From contig CM046442.1 of NCBI GenBank assembly GCA_025506515.1, forward strand, positions 11,173,154 through 11,237,153: 64,000 nucleotides of DNA. Direction: 5' to 3'. Positions 10,480 to 21,110 of this stretch are shown piece after piece (within the stretch, counting starts at the first letter, position 1; every line of letters starts with the position of its first letter). The position numbers and the translations under genes are program-made. The stretch is from Flaveria trinervia. Taxonomy: Eukaryota > Streptophyta > Magnoliopsida > Asterales > Asteraceae. The notes beneath the pieces were generated by a model. That model was not told where the DNA came from. It was given only the letters and a program-made list of their open reading frames with translations, and did no database searches.

Positions 10480-11266
10480 TAGCTGGAGTTAGGTCCTGAA
10501 GTTGTATCCACGAACAAATGCGGATACTTGGATTTCATCTGGTCTTTCCGTTCCCACGTAAACTCAGGCCCTCGCTTGGAGTTTCATCTCACTCTGACAA
10601 TTTGAATCTTGCTTCACTTTAGTTGTTTCACCTCTCGGTCCATAATTTCTATTGGTTCTTCCACAAATGTAGATTCTCGTCAATCTTGATTTCCTCAATC
10701 AGTACATGAAGGGATCTGTCGGCTAAGCACTTCTTAAGGTTCGACACATGAAATGTATCGTGTACACCACTAAGTTCTTGAGGTAACTTCAATCGATATG
10801 CTACGGGACCAATTCTTTCAGTGATCTCGAATGGTCCAACATATCTCGGAGCCAATTTCCCTTTCTTTCCAAAGCACGCGATTCCCTTCCACGGAGAAAC
10901 TTTCAATAAGACGCGATCACCAACGTTGAACTCTAAGGGTTTGCGACAGTTATAAACATAGCTCTTCTTTCGATCCCGAGTTGCCTTCAGCCTATCCTTG
11001 ATTTGAAATATTTTGTTAGTCGTCTCTTGGATAATCTCTGGGCCTGTCAATTGGCTTTCACCTACTTTCGCCCAACACACCGGAGATCTACATTTCCTTC
11101 CATACAAAGCCTCAAATGGAGCACATCCAATGCTCATGTGGTAACTGTTGTTGTAATAAAATTCAATCAATGGTAAGTGGGTATCCCAACTCCCACCAAA
11201 ATCAATGACACATGCCCTAAGCATGTCCTCTAAGGTTTGTATCATTCGTTCACTTTGACTATCGGT
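10480..11266 (-). pseudogene. Gyp1 integrase C-terminal part and chromodomain-like tail
   Basis: From 11245 downwards the frame reads the end of the integrase core (IQTLEDMLRACVIDFGGSW) and the GRKCRSPVCW block. The GPFEITERIGPVAYRL integrase C-terminal domain and the VFHVSNL-type block (here DTFHVSNLKKCL) follow. After a frameshift at about 10650 the tail can be followed in another frame (EPIEIMDREV, then EFTWER and KYPHLF), the chromodomain-like tail known from plant chromoviruses. It contains two internal stops (TGA, TGA) and is not functional. Confidence 0.85.
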
Positions 11267-11900
11267 TTATGGAAGATAGGCGGTACTTAAGTCTAAGCGA
11301 GTACCCATCACCTTCTGTAGAGTTTGCCAAAACCGAGATGTAAATCTACTGTCTCGATCGGATATAATAGACACATGCACTCCATGCCTAGTCACTATCT
11401 CATTCACATATAACCTTGCTAACTTCTCCATTTTATAGTCCTCGCGAATAGGCAAGAAATGAGCAGATTTCGTCATTCGATCCACTATGACCCAAATTGA
11501 ATCATGCCCACTACTTGTTCTAGGCAACTTAGTGATGAAATCCATCATTTTATTTTCCCACTTCCATTCGGGAATTTCCGGTTGTTGCAACAGACCTGAC
11601 GGTTTTTTATGTTCGGTTTTGACTTTGGAACAAGTCAAGCATTCACTCACATACTTTACGATATCCTTTTCATGCTTGGCCACAAATACAACTCCTTAAG
11701 ATCTTGATACATCTTGTCTGCACTAAAATGGGCAGAATACTTGGACTTGTGTGCCTCATTCATAACTAGGGTTCGAATATCACCCCACTTAGGTACCCAT
11801 ATACGATCCACAAAATACCGTACACCATCTTCTTTACAGTTCATCTGTTGTCTAACCTGAGAACTCTTCACGTGCAACATTTTCTTCCTTTAGCGCTTCA
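11267..11900 (-). pseudogene. Gyp1 integrase zinc-binding and catalytic core
   Basis: The zinc-binding H-H-C-C segment spans 11880-11610 (NEAHKSKYSAHF ... ECLTCSKVK) with a frame change near 11670. The core shows MDFITKLP (first Asp), ISDRDSRFTSRFW (second Asp) and the start of the TAY block. That block should continue HPQTDGQSER but is interrupted by a TAA (Gln codon changed) at 11267-11269. Integrase of chromoviruses inserts the cDNA and is steered by the tail domain. Confidence 0.85.
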
Positions 11901-11979
11901 CCCTGCGCCAATAGTATTTGCTCTTTCAAGTTCGATTGAATAGTCATCCCTAATGCTCGCGCACGTAGGGGTTTAACAC

Positions 11980-12418
11980 GCTCCTTCCTACTCTAGGCAT
12001 CAGCTACTACGTTCGTCTTTCCTGGATGATATTGAATCTCATAGTCATAATCACTTAGGAGTTCCACCCATCTCCTTTGGCGCATATTCAGCTCCTTTTG
12101 ATCAAAGATGTATTGAAGGCTTTTACGATCAGTGTAGACAACACACTTAGTCCCATATAGATAATGCCTCCATATCTTTAGGGCGAACACCACTACGCCT
12201 AGTTCCAGATTGTGTGTCATATAGTTCTTTTCATGAACCTTAAGTTGACGTGAGGCATAAGCAATCACCTTATCCTTTTGCATAAGCACACAACCTAGAC
12301 CTTGATATGATGCATCGCAAAACACCACAAAATCATTCGACCCATTAGGAAGGGTTAATATCGGTGTGTTGCATAGCCTTTCCTTCAACGTTTGAAATGC
12401 CTCCTCTTGCTTGTGTCC
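11980..12418 (-). pseudogene. Gyp1 RNase H
   Basis: The domain is readable from the codon after a TAG at 12417-12419 (a Trp codon changed) to a TAG at 11993-11995. It contains FVVFCDASYQGLGCVLMQ, an RQLKVHEKNY block, ELGVVVFALKIWRHYLYG, YTDRKSLQYIF and YHPGKTNVVADA. The expected LSRK after ADA is lost because Leu has become a stop. It is a typical Ty3/gypsy RNase H with all usual blocks. Confidence 0.87.
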
Positions 12419-13110
12419 CTAATCAAACTTCTTATCCTTTTTTGTTAACATTGTCAACGGCTGGGCTATCTTAGAGAAGTTTGCAATGAATCGTCGATAA
12501 TACCCAGCCGATCCTAAAAACTGTCGTATCTCTGACGGCGTCTTAGGAGCGTCCCACTTTTTAACTGCTTCGATCTTTCTAGGATCAACGTGGATTCCCC
12601 TTTCATTAAACCGTGTCCCAAAAACTTCACTTCCCGCAACCAAAATTCACACTTCGAGAACTTGGCATAAAGTTTCTCATCCATCAACAATTGGAGTATT
12701 GCTCGAAGGTGTTGTTCATGATCTTCCTTTGATCTAGAATAGATGAGTATCATGTATAAACACAATCACAAACTTGTCCAGATAGGGTTTACACACCCGG
12801 TTCATAAGATCCATGAACACTGCTGGAGCGTTGGTCAGCCCAAATGGCATGACTAGGAACTCGTAATGCCCAAATCGAGTCCTGAATGTTGTCTTTGGTA
12901 TGTCCGCCTCATGGACCTGTAACTGGTGATAACCTGATCGGAGATCGATCTTAGAGAAATACGACGCTCCCTGCAATTGATCAAATAGATCATCGATCCT
13001 GGGAAGTGGATATCGATTTTTCACGGTCAGCTTATTCAACTCTTGATAGTCTATGCACATTCGAAACGTTCCATCCTTCTTCTTTACAAATAGTATCGGT
13101 GCTCCCCATG
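12419..13110 (-). pseudogene. Gyp1 reverse transcriptase, catalytic box destroyed
   Basis: RT begins near 13100 and reads CIDYQELNKLTVKNRYPLP, IDLRSGYHQL (motif A, Asp present), RYGHYEF-like RFGHYEF and VMPFGLTNAPAVFM. The catalytic FIDDI box reads FIHDT at about 12745-12760: the first Asp is His, and a two-base deletion immediately after shifts the frame. The domain then continues in other frames (LIYSRSKEDHEQHL, FLGSAGYYRRFI). With the metal-binding Asp lost and the frame broken, this RT is dead. Confidence 0.88.
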
Positions 13111-13760
13111 GTGAGTGACTTGGTCATATGAAACCCTTATCTAGCAACTCTTGTAGTTGACTTGATAACTCTTGCATTTCTGGCGAAGCTAACCGATATG
13201 GCGTCTTTGCTACTAGTGTCGCTCCAGTACCAAGTCTATGCGGAATTTCACTTGTCGAGAAGGGGTAAACCCGACAAATCGTCAAGGAATACTTCTGGGA
13301 AGTCTTGCACTACCGGAATGTCTTCTAGTTTCCCTTCCTCGGGTTTCTTCTCCACTATATGTGCCAGAAATGCATAACATTGCTTCAGCAGACAACGACG
13401 AGCTTTCATACATGAGATGATCTTTAGACTCTTCCTTCCGCTCGGCCTTGATCTTGAGCACATCACCATTAGTCATAGGGATCCGCACCACCTTCTCTCG
13501 GCAAATAGTTTCAGCTCCACACTTCGACAACCAATCCTTTCCCACTACCACAACGAAACTTCCCAATTCAAAAGGTATTAAGTCTGTGTCAAAGGCATGA
13601 TCTTCTAATGTAATTGTGCACCCTCTAATTATTTCACTAGCTCTCACAATTTACCGTTTGCCATTTCTACTGAGAAGCTAGTCTCTAAACAACTAGGGTT
13701 CAAACCAAGTAAGGGTACAAATTTAGCGGACACAAAGCTATTGTCTGCCCCTGTATCAAA
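13111..13760 (-). pseudogene. Gyp1 protease C-terminus and protease-RT linker
   Basis: The frame 13647-13282 covers the end of the retropepsin (IRGCTI...DLIPFELGSFVVVVGKDWL, whose usual GMDWL is changed to GKDWL). A frameshift near 13645 separates it from the DTGA active site in the gag frame, and another near 13370 leads to the linker FLAHIVEKK...DFPEVFLDDLSGLP that precedes RT. The LSGLPP-type block is a standard landmark of plant gypsy pol. Confidence 0.82.
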
Positions 13761-15243
13761 TAATACAAATGCAAAGTGATTATTGAGAAGGTACGTGCCC
13801 GTAACAACATTCGGGTCCTGGCGTGCGTCGTTTGCATCAATCACAAACGTACGTCCCCGGGCAACATTTCCTTGATTACCTTGCTCTTGATTACCAGCGA
13901 TAGTCATCACTTGATTTTGGTTATTCCCTTGTTGACCCAGTGCCCGATTCAGCCTGGGGCACACATTCCGATAGTGGTCGAGGCTCCCACACTCGTAGCA
14001 AACTCTAATGTTTCCAGTTGGATTGATTGCATTTATTGGTGCAACTAAGTTGGGTGCCACTCTACAGTCCTTTGCAAGATGCCCCGGCCGCCTACAATTC
14101 GCACAAACTCGACATGGCGCCGTAGCAGGATGATGATAGTTACATTTCCCACACTTAGGATGTGGCCCAACATAGTCCTTTATCCCTTGGTTCACTGCCA
14201 CAAAACCTCTAGTCACCTTCGCCTTTTTATCAAATCTTCCCCCTAGCTGCTTGCTTGATTCCCCCACATCTCTTCTTTTCTCACTACCTTTCCCTAGCAC
14301 CCTAGTTCTTACCATCTCATCAGTTAGAGTGCCAACCTTCAAAATTGCACTCTGTATTGTTAGAGGTGCCGCAATAGTGACCAAACCACGTATTTGAGGT
14401 ACTAAACCCTAAATGTAACGCTCAATCCGTTTTGATTCAGGTGTCACCAGGTGTGGCACAAATCTTGCCAACTCATGAAACTGGTCGGTGTAAGCAGCAT
14501 GACTCGACCCTACCATCGCATGATTCCAGAATTCATGCTCCAACTTCTGCATTTTGTTCATTGGACAATATTCCTCAGTTGCCAATGCTTTGAATTCTGC
14601 CCAGGTCATGGCCATTGCTGCCTCTCTTCCACGAGCCTGCACTTGAGTATTCCACCATGTTAACGCTTTTCCCACCAGCGAACATGTAGCATACTTCACC
14701 TTTTGATTTTCAGCACAGTTGCTGATGTCCATCACAGATTCTATCTTCTCAATCCATCGGGTCAAGGTAATGGTTCCACCTTTTCCATCAAACTCCTTTG
14801 GTTTACAAGTCATGAACTCCTTGTAAGTACAACCAACCCTTCCTCCATTGCCATTCCCATTCACGTTTCCATTACCATTCCCATTACTCATTCCACCTCC
14901 TTTGCCATTGTCATTTCCACCTCCATTTTCGTGTTTGTTTTCATTATTCTCCTCATAACCGCCATTTTCATCATTATGTCCCGTATCCTCATTACCACCT
15001 CCATTGTTATGATTGATGATATTGTCACTCACCTGTGCCACTATGGTCGGGATGAGTGCCGCAAGTTGTTGGGAAATCATGGTGGCTATATCAGGGTTTC
15101 CAGCTCCCTGGATATTATCACCATGCCCACCTTTATTTCCACCTACAGGTGCTTCACCCCTACCTCCTGCACCTTCCTCTACCTCTATCTCTTGGAACAG
15201 CACCGCCACGACTAGCACTGTGAGTAATTCTTCCGGGTGGCAT
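13644..15243 (-). pseudogene. Gyp1 gag with two zinc knuckles and protease active site
   Basis: The best start is the ATG at 15243 (MPPGRITHSASRGG). A frameshift near 15180 leads into the long frame 15218-14409, which contains an Asn/Gly-rich spacer followed by the retrotransposon gag domain (YKEFMTCKPKEFDGKGG...WIEKIESVMDI...ALTWWNTQ). One in-frame TAG at about 14409-14411 interrupts gag. Beyond it are two CCHC knuckles (CANCRRPGHLAKDC and CYECGSLDHYRNVC) and the retropepsin active site LFDTGADNSFVS near 13740. Gag packages the element RNA. The low number of lesions here contrasts with the heavily broken RT. Confidence 0.87.
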
Positions 15244-15539
15244 CTTTCTAGTCAACATAAACAATATATAAGTTTCAATAATATTATATGTCATCACAAC
15301 ACAGTCAGTCTCATAAGGCATATCATTACACACATAGTTTCCATAGTAAAATACCACAACCCCAAAACATAATAATAAATAATATAATATTTTATTTTCA
15401 TAATCATAATGTCTCAACATGATAATAAGTAGCATAATATCCCAAAGCGTGTAAAAACTCATAGTTTAACAATGTCTGAAAATGAAATACAAAATAGCAA
15501 GAAAAATAAATCTTCTACTCCTTCAAGTCCTCATCCATG

Positions 15540-16100
15540 CTCACGCGTCTTCAGTCCTGCTCGTCATCACTGCCAGATGAGCTAGAAGGACTTGGGGGTA
15601 GGTCAGAGTGGTCGCCCCACAAGCTAGCCTCATCTGCTGGCATACGAAACCTTATGCGAGTGGCCGAAAACACTCTCTTCCTAGCTGTCCTCAGTAACAC
15701 CCGTCCAACGCCGTTCTCTTGGTAAGGTCCTCTGGGGTAGCCGGGCACCCAAGGTCCCGCCACAGGGTCGTACCTTGCAATAGCCGGCCTAGCAGGCATC
15801 ACTGGAGCAACTAGGACGGCAGGAGCGTCTAGTGCAGCGGGAACAGCAGGTGCACTTGGTGCAACTAGGGCTTCAGATGCTGCAGGACTAGGTGGTGCAG
15901 CATGGATGACAGGCAAACCTAAAACAACATGATCACCCGCCTCCTCTTCATCAGATGACTCCCTTGCTACCTCCTTAGGGTGGACTCTGTGTCAAATGAC
16001 ATAGGCAGCATATGGTCCGAGAGAACCTCCTCTGGTTCCGACTCAGAGTCGGACAAATGAACTCGGGGCACTGCGGGAACAGAAGGTCCAGTGAAGACAT
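15540..16100 (-). pseudogene. Gyp1 leader ORF upstream of gag (unknown function)
   Basis: Between the primer-binding site and gag lies a separate coding-like stretch. From about 16095 it reads VFTGPSVPAVPRVHLSDSESEPEEVLSD, shifts frame near 15975, and continues as an Ala/Pro-rich segment (PPSPAASEALVAPSAPAVP). It ends in a basic part (LLRTARKRVFSATRIRF) and an acidic Ser-rich end (PPSPSSSSGSDDEQD). I do not recognise a domain. It resembles intrinsically disordered leader proteins seen in some plant gypsy elements. Reality as a protein is moderately supported by its strong codon-like composition compared with the AT-rich surroundings. Confidence 0.5.
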
Positions 16101-16279
16101 CCTATAAAGAAAATGTACTTTTCCTTAGATGAAGCAATCAAAAGATAAAGAATAGATAGATAGAATAGGAGGAACATACATGTAATATCGGATGCACACA
16201 AAACCCTAGTATGCATTCTACATGAAGGTTCCTAGGTTATAGTCTAGGTCGAGTTATCCACCTAATTCTCTATAACCAA

Positions 16280-16296
16280 GTGCTCCGATACCAATC
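16280..16296 (-). promoter_or_regulatory. Primer-binding site of Gyp1
   Basis: On the - strand GATTGGTATCGGAGCAC directly follows the LTR end GGGTGTGACA. TGGTATCRGAGC is complementary to the 3' end of plant initiator tRNA-Met; this copy has A to G at one position. Confidence 0.85.
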
Positions 16297-17318
16297 TGTC
16301 ACACCCCCACTTATAGCAGAAACACGAGGATGTAACAGACGGGATCGTCATAACACATTGATAATTAATAGAGATGCATTAAATAATGAAAGTCAACGTG
16401 TCATGACGTCACCGGACACAAATGGAGACTTATGTCATGGTTAGCCAGTTCCACGACAAACATAGTCATACAAAACAAAAGAGTAAAAAATCCCACAACC
16501 CGGGAACAAGTAACCAAAATATGAATAACAAGTATATGTCAAATGCATCCAAGTTTAAGATAATGTAAGACTTAGGTCAACGTTAAGGCCAGCTTCCCTA
16601 GCAATCCTCAATGATTATTACCTGAAAAGATATGCTCAAAATGGTTAACATAATGTTGGTGAAATCGCAGGTTTAAATAATAAACAAAACTTGATGTTGT
16701 GTAATAGTTTAGTAGGACATGAGTGCATACAGTTATAAGCAAGTAATATCACATGTAATCATGACCATCACAACTAAACCTACGACGTACACAAGAATTT
16801 GTCAGAACATATTCACCCTAGGGCCCTTCCCTGGCCATTGTCAGTCGCAACTAGTATGCTAACAAACAAGGGTGGGGGTGTCAACCCAATAGTACTATCA
16901 ATATCTGTCCGTCGGCTCCAACACCGGAGTTAAATTTGTGAATACATAACCACAAAGACAACTCATGCATATACTAGATAAGTACTTACAAAAAAGTAAA
17001 CACAATAGTCCCAAAAGAATTGAATAAGTTTACAGCATAAAAAGGGTGAGCATACTTTTCCCCCTAGTTTATAAATGTTTAAAAATAAAAACGGGGTCGC
17101 GAAACTCATCTCGAAATATGATGAAAATAAAGTGCACAAAAGGCTTCTAAAGGCGAGAACAACAAACGATCAAATGCCTATAACAATTATAATTAAGTTT
17201 TTAGTCATGTTCAACGAGGATAGATAAGTCCGTCGGTTTTGGTTCGGTTCGGGTCGATTCGGATTCGAGGTGCAACTCACACATATAATATATAATTCAC
17301 ACCACACACATACTATAT

Positions 17319-17335
17319 TAGCAAAAATAATAATA

Positions 17336-17366
<31 letters not shown>

Positions 17367-17411
17367 GTAATCATAATAATATAATAAAATAATAATAATA
17401 ATAATAATAAA
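17319..17411. repeat. (TAA)n microsatellite in the Gyp1 LTR
   Basis: Imperfect ATA/TAA repeats of about 90 bp; the translated Tyr/Ile runs are artefacts of the repeat. Confidence 0.9.
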
Positions 17412-18400
17412 CACACACAAATACACAAAAAACATCACAATCACAATCACACATACACACAACAGTTCATGCATACACACATATATATTCACACACACTC
17501 ACAATATTCAGGTGCACACATACCCACATATATATATCCGACGGTACATACACACACATATGTACAAACATACAAAGACTTACGCGCACATATACATTCA
17601 TCGCATACATACATCTTCAACCACGAACATAACCATCCATATGTATACACACATCACATATACACGCACACATACTGTCGCACACACACAAACACTAAAG
17701 CAACACACACACCGACGCACACACTGCACACACACACTACACGCACACACTGCACAGACAAACACACCCCACACACACACTGCACAAACACACACTACAC
17801 CCGCACACACTGAACACACACACACACACTACACACCCACACACACAATATACATACATATAACATATATATACACATACACGACTGCACTCACATACAC
17901 ACACATAATACATGCATATAATATATCCATATACATGGCTGCATACACACATCGATTAACATATAGGCACACATAAACATACCATTGCACACACAACATG
18001 TATATATATATATACATTCACTGTCGTGTATATATGCACACACCATGTTCATATACACACACACACACTTTACGCACACGCTGCACACACATAAAACACA
18101 CACACACACACACACACCCGATACACACACCGCACGCACTCATGATACGCACACACACGACGCACACACACAACACACACACCACACACACACACACACC
18201 CGATACACACACCGCACGCACTCATGATACGCACACACACGACGCACACACACAACACACACACACCACACACACACACAGTCGCATATACACACGGTAC
18301 ATACACATACACGCAATACATACATACATATTCAGCCGGTACACCCACATGGTTCATACGCATACGCACATACATATATATGTATACATACGGGATCACA
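17411..18400. repeat. Long CA-rich simple-repeat tract in the Gyp1 LTR
   Basis: About 1 kb of interrupted (CA)n mixed with CATA and CGCA units. It contains an 82-bp direct tandem duplication: the words CCCGATACACACACCGCACG and CTCATGATACGCAC recur with this spacing starting at 18117 and 18199. Every frame is open for long stretches (Thr-His or Val-Cys runs), which is compositional, not coding. Confidence 0.9.
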
Positions 18401-18597
18401 CGAATCACACCAAACAACCGAATCAATACACGGACTTAACCATGGTATAACATGAAACGAAACGCGATGAAACGAGTTCATAATAATCGGTCACCTACGA
18501 AACGATTAAACAGCGAGGCGGCGGTGGCTAACGGCGGCGAGTTGGGCTTGAAAGGGTGGTGCACGACAGAGGGCAAGGGGAGCGGCGGTTCACAGCG

Positions 18598-18715
18598 CGG
18601 GGGGGGGGGGGGGGTGTACGATTAGGGTTGACAATTTTTAAGATATATATTATATATATATATATATTATATTATATATATATAATATATATATTATATA
18701 TATATATAATATTTA
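18598..18715. repeat. Poly-G run followed by AT-rich palindromic DNA
   Basis: An uninterrupted run of about 14-16 G at 18598-18613 is followed within 30 bp by about 75 bp of ATATAT/TATTATAT repeats that can fold on themselves. Confidence 0.85.
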
Positions 18716-19740
18716 TATTTACACGTAGGACCCTATACTTTAAATTAATTAATCTCTCAAGTTTAGTTAAATTATAATTTAAACCCTGGACTTAATTATA
18801 ATAATAATATTAATAATATTTACGGTATATAATAATAAAATAAATTTATATTATTAGCATCATTAAATATTAAGGTTGGCACGAAGGGAGATACAACGAG
18901 ATTCGGTTTGAAAACAATTAATTACGCAAACTAGTAAATGCGTGAAAAAAAAAGAATTAACGGATTTCGAGTCAATTGACGGATCTGATGGTGACGGATG
19001 TCACAGGTTTTCAACTCCAATAACTTTGTGCTAAAAACTTAAAATTAAAGGTGTGCATGAAACATGAATAATTGAACCGTAAATAGAATAACTGATGCAA
19101 CTAAACTACAAAGACTTAATCTAAACAAAAGGCGACAGTTTGGGTTGAAGTTTTTACAAAAATCGAATTCTTTGTGTTAATTTTAGTTTCGATGTAAGCA
19201 AAAACCAATAAAACCAAACCGAACCATATTGCGACCAATCCTAACCAAACCTATAACCGATCCAAACAAAAACCAAAAAAGTCGAATCAATACTACCCAA
19301 AATGCCTATATATAATATTATATTAATAATATTTTAAAATATTATATTTATACTACTATATAAAGTAAAACCTTGGGACATAAGTGTATTTAAAAAAATC
19401 AAGACACCTAATACAACTTCTTAAGTATCCCTTTACTCTAACAAAATGTAAATAGAACAGACACATGTCAGCACCATATTCCTCCTCATCAATTTTCTCG
19501 CTTCTCATTCATGTAAAATATTTTTTTTTTATTTTTTAATAATTTAAAGAGTTTTAATAATTAAGAAAAATATAGTTTATTAAGGTTATTTCTAAAGAAA
19601 AAATTTTACAAAATAAGAAAATTTCTAAACATTAAATATTTTAAAATTTATGTTTTTAAAATGTAATTTTTTATAAACAAAAGATGATTAAAATTAAAAG
19701 TTATAATAAGAAAAGTTTTAAAAATGACAAGTAATTTATA

Positions 19741-19844
<104 letters not shown>

Positions 19845-20269
19845 GAGGGGGTTCAAATATGAATAATATTTTTCTAAGATGTGTAAGAAGAAATGAGATG
19901 GTAACGTGTGACAAAACAGGAAAATAAGGTTAAAAAGAGTATTTTGGTCTATTAATCATTAATCTAATTTCATTTATTCTTTAAAAAATGTAGCACAGTT
20001 CTTTTACAACACTCTATTCACCCGCAAACCCTATGAACAGTTAACCTTAAAATACAAACAAAGCCTAAAATATCTCGTTGTCTTAAACTCCACAATTACA
20101 TACAACAACTAATCGATGATTAGACGTGTTAACTTGAGTGGTGGGTGTTAATTGGTAGTGTTTTTAGACAATGGTTCGATAGTCAATGATAGGGGTAATT
20201 GAAGGTAATGAATAATAATGGTGGATGACATCAATGATACTCGAATGTCATTTGTTTTATCATACTTAG

Positions 20270-20645
20270 TTGTCACGTTGATTGTTCAAGCACAAAACAA
20301 CACATTGATTGTTGTTCTAATGCAAAACAACACAAAACGTGTTATATAACGCAAAATAGTGAACATTAAAATAGCAAAGAAAATGTTGTTTCTATGTTAT
20401 TTGATATTTTGATATAATACACCACAGGAACAACACATGAAACCTTGTTGTTTAGACGTAAAACAACGTTGAACATGTTACGCAAACCGCACAAAACTAT
20501 GCTATTTAACAAAAGTAGCACAAAACTGTGTTGTTTGACGTAAAACAACACAAAAGCGCGATGTTTTAATGAAATACAACACAATTTTGTGTTGTTTTAT
20601 GAAATACAACACAAAAATGTTAAATTGTAGCACAATTTCAAATAC
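20270..20645. repeat. Cluster of ACAACACAAAA/TTTTGTGTTGTTTT words
   Basis: At least ten copies of AAAACAACACAAAA-like words occur in both orientations over 370 bp. Several are arranged head to head (for example ACAACACAATTTTGTGTTGT at about 20577-20596). This is reminiscent of the subterminal repeats of DNA transposons, but no transposase or clear terminal inverted repeat was found. Confidence 0.6.
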
Positions 20646-20924
20646 TTTGATTTTTTTTGTAAAAAATTATAGCAATATTATACTCAATTTAAAGATGAAA
20701 AAATGCTTGATTTTATGATGCCATTTGTTTAAAAAAATAATCTAGCATGAAAAAGTTATAACCGTTTAAAAAAGTTATGAAAAATTCTAAAAAATCAACA
20801 AAAGTGGTTACATACCAAAAATACCAATCCATCTTTTTCTTTACAACATTATCATCTTAGCCATTATTAAGAAAATAAAAGGCTAAGATCATTTCATAAC
20901 CTTTTTAGGCAAAATATATATTTT

Positions 20925-21110
20925 TAGTGGACTTTGGTTTTGATTTATTTAGTTTTCACTTAGGTTATGTTTTTTCGCTCCAGTTATTTTTTAAAATTAA
21001 CTAAGTATCAATTTTAGAAACTGGAGCGAAAACTACTGATGTGAAAAAAATGAAACCTAAATGAAAATAAAAAAATCAAAGCCAAACGGTTTTGAAAACC
21101 CAATGACCAA
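20925..21110. mobile_element. Fold-back element, MITE-like
   Basis: The left half (GGACTTTGGTTTTGATTTATT ... TTTCGCTCCAGTT) is matched in inverted orientation by the right half (AACTGGAGCGAAAA ... AATCAAAGCC). The arms are about 60-75 bp, imperfect and AT-rich. It has no coding capacity; a target duplication was not established. Confidence 0.5.

Larger units (their letters stand above)
10445..19005 (-). mobile_element. Gyp1: Ty3/gypsy chromovirus-like element, 3' LTR not adjacent
   Basis: On the - strand the order is LTR, primer-binding site, a leader ORF, gag with two CCHC knuckles, protease, RT, RNase H, integrase and a chromodomain-like tail. Integrase after RNase H is the Ty3/gypsy order, and the tail suggests a chromovirus, possibly Tekay/Del. 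The 5' LTR is 16297-19005. The internal region ends at its polypurine tract near 10445, where the CopA1 LTR begins, so the 3' LTR is either beyond the CopA1 insertion (left of the window) or deleted. The coding region has at least four in-frame stops and three frameshifts. Confidence 0.88.
16297..19005 (-). repeat. Gyp1 5' LTR (2709 bp)
   Basis: On the - strand it starts TGTGACATCCGTCACC (19005 downwards) and ends GGGGTGTGACA at 16297, next to the primer-binding site. Both ends show TGTGACA-like termini, as in Gyp2, whose LTR ends GGGGTGTGAYA. The middle is dominated by simple repeats (17319-18400), a poly-G run at 18598-18613 and AT-rich palindromic DNA at 18640-18715. No complete second LTR is in the window, so the outer border rests on the TG and on similarity with Gyp2. 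Confidence 0.75.

Noticed and set aside
14703..15372. ORFs of 119-170 codons on the + strand
   Set aside because: Antisense shadows of the Gyp1 gag Asn/Gly-rich coding sequence; they have no independent support.
17469..18450. Several overlapping ORFs of 60-154 codons on both strands
   Set aside because: They are Thr-His or Val-Cys translations of a CA-rich simple repeat; no codon structure, and open in nearly all frames.
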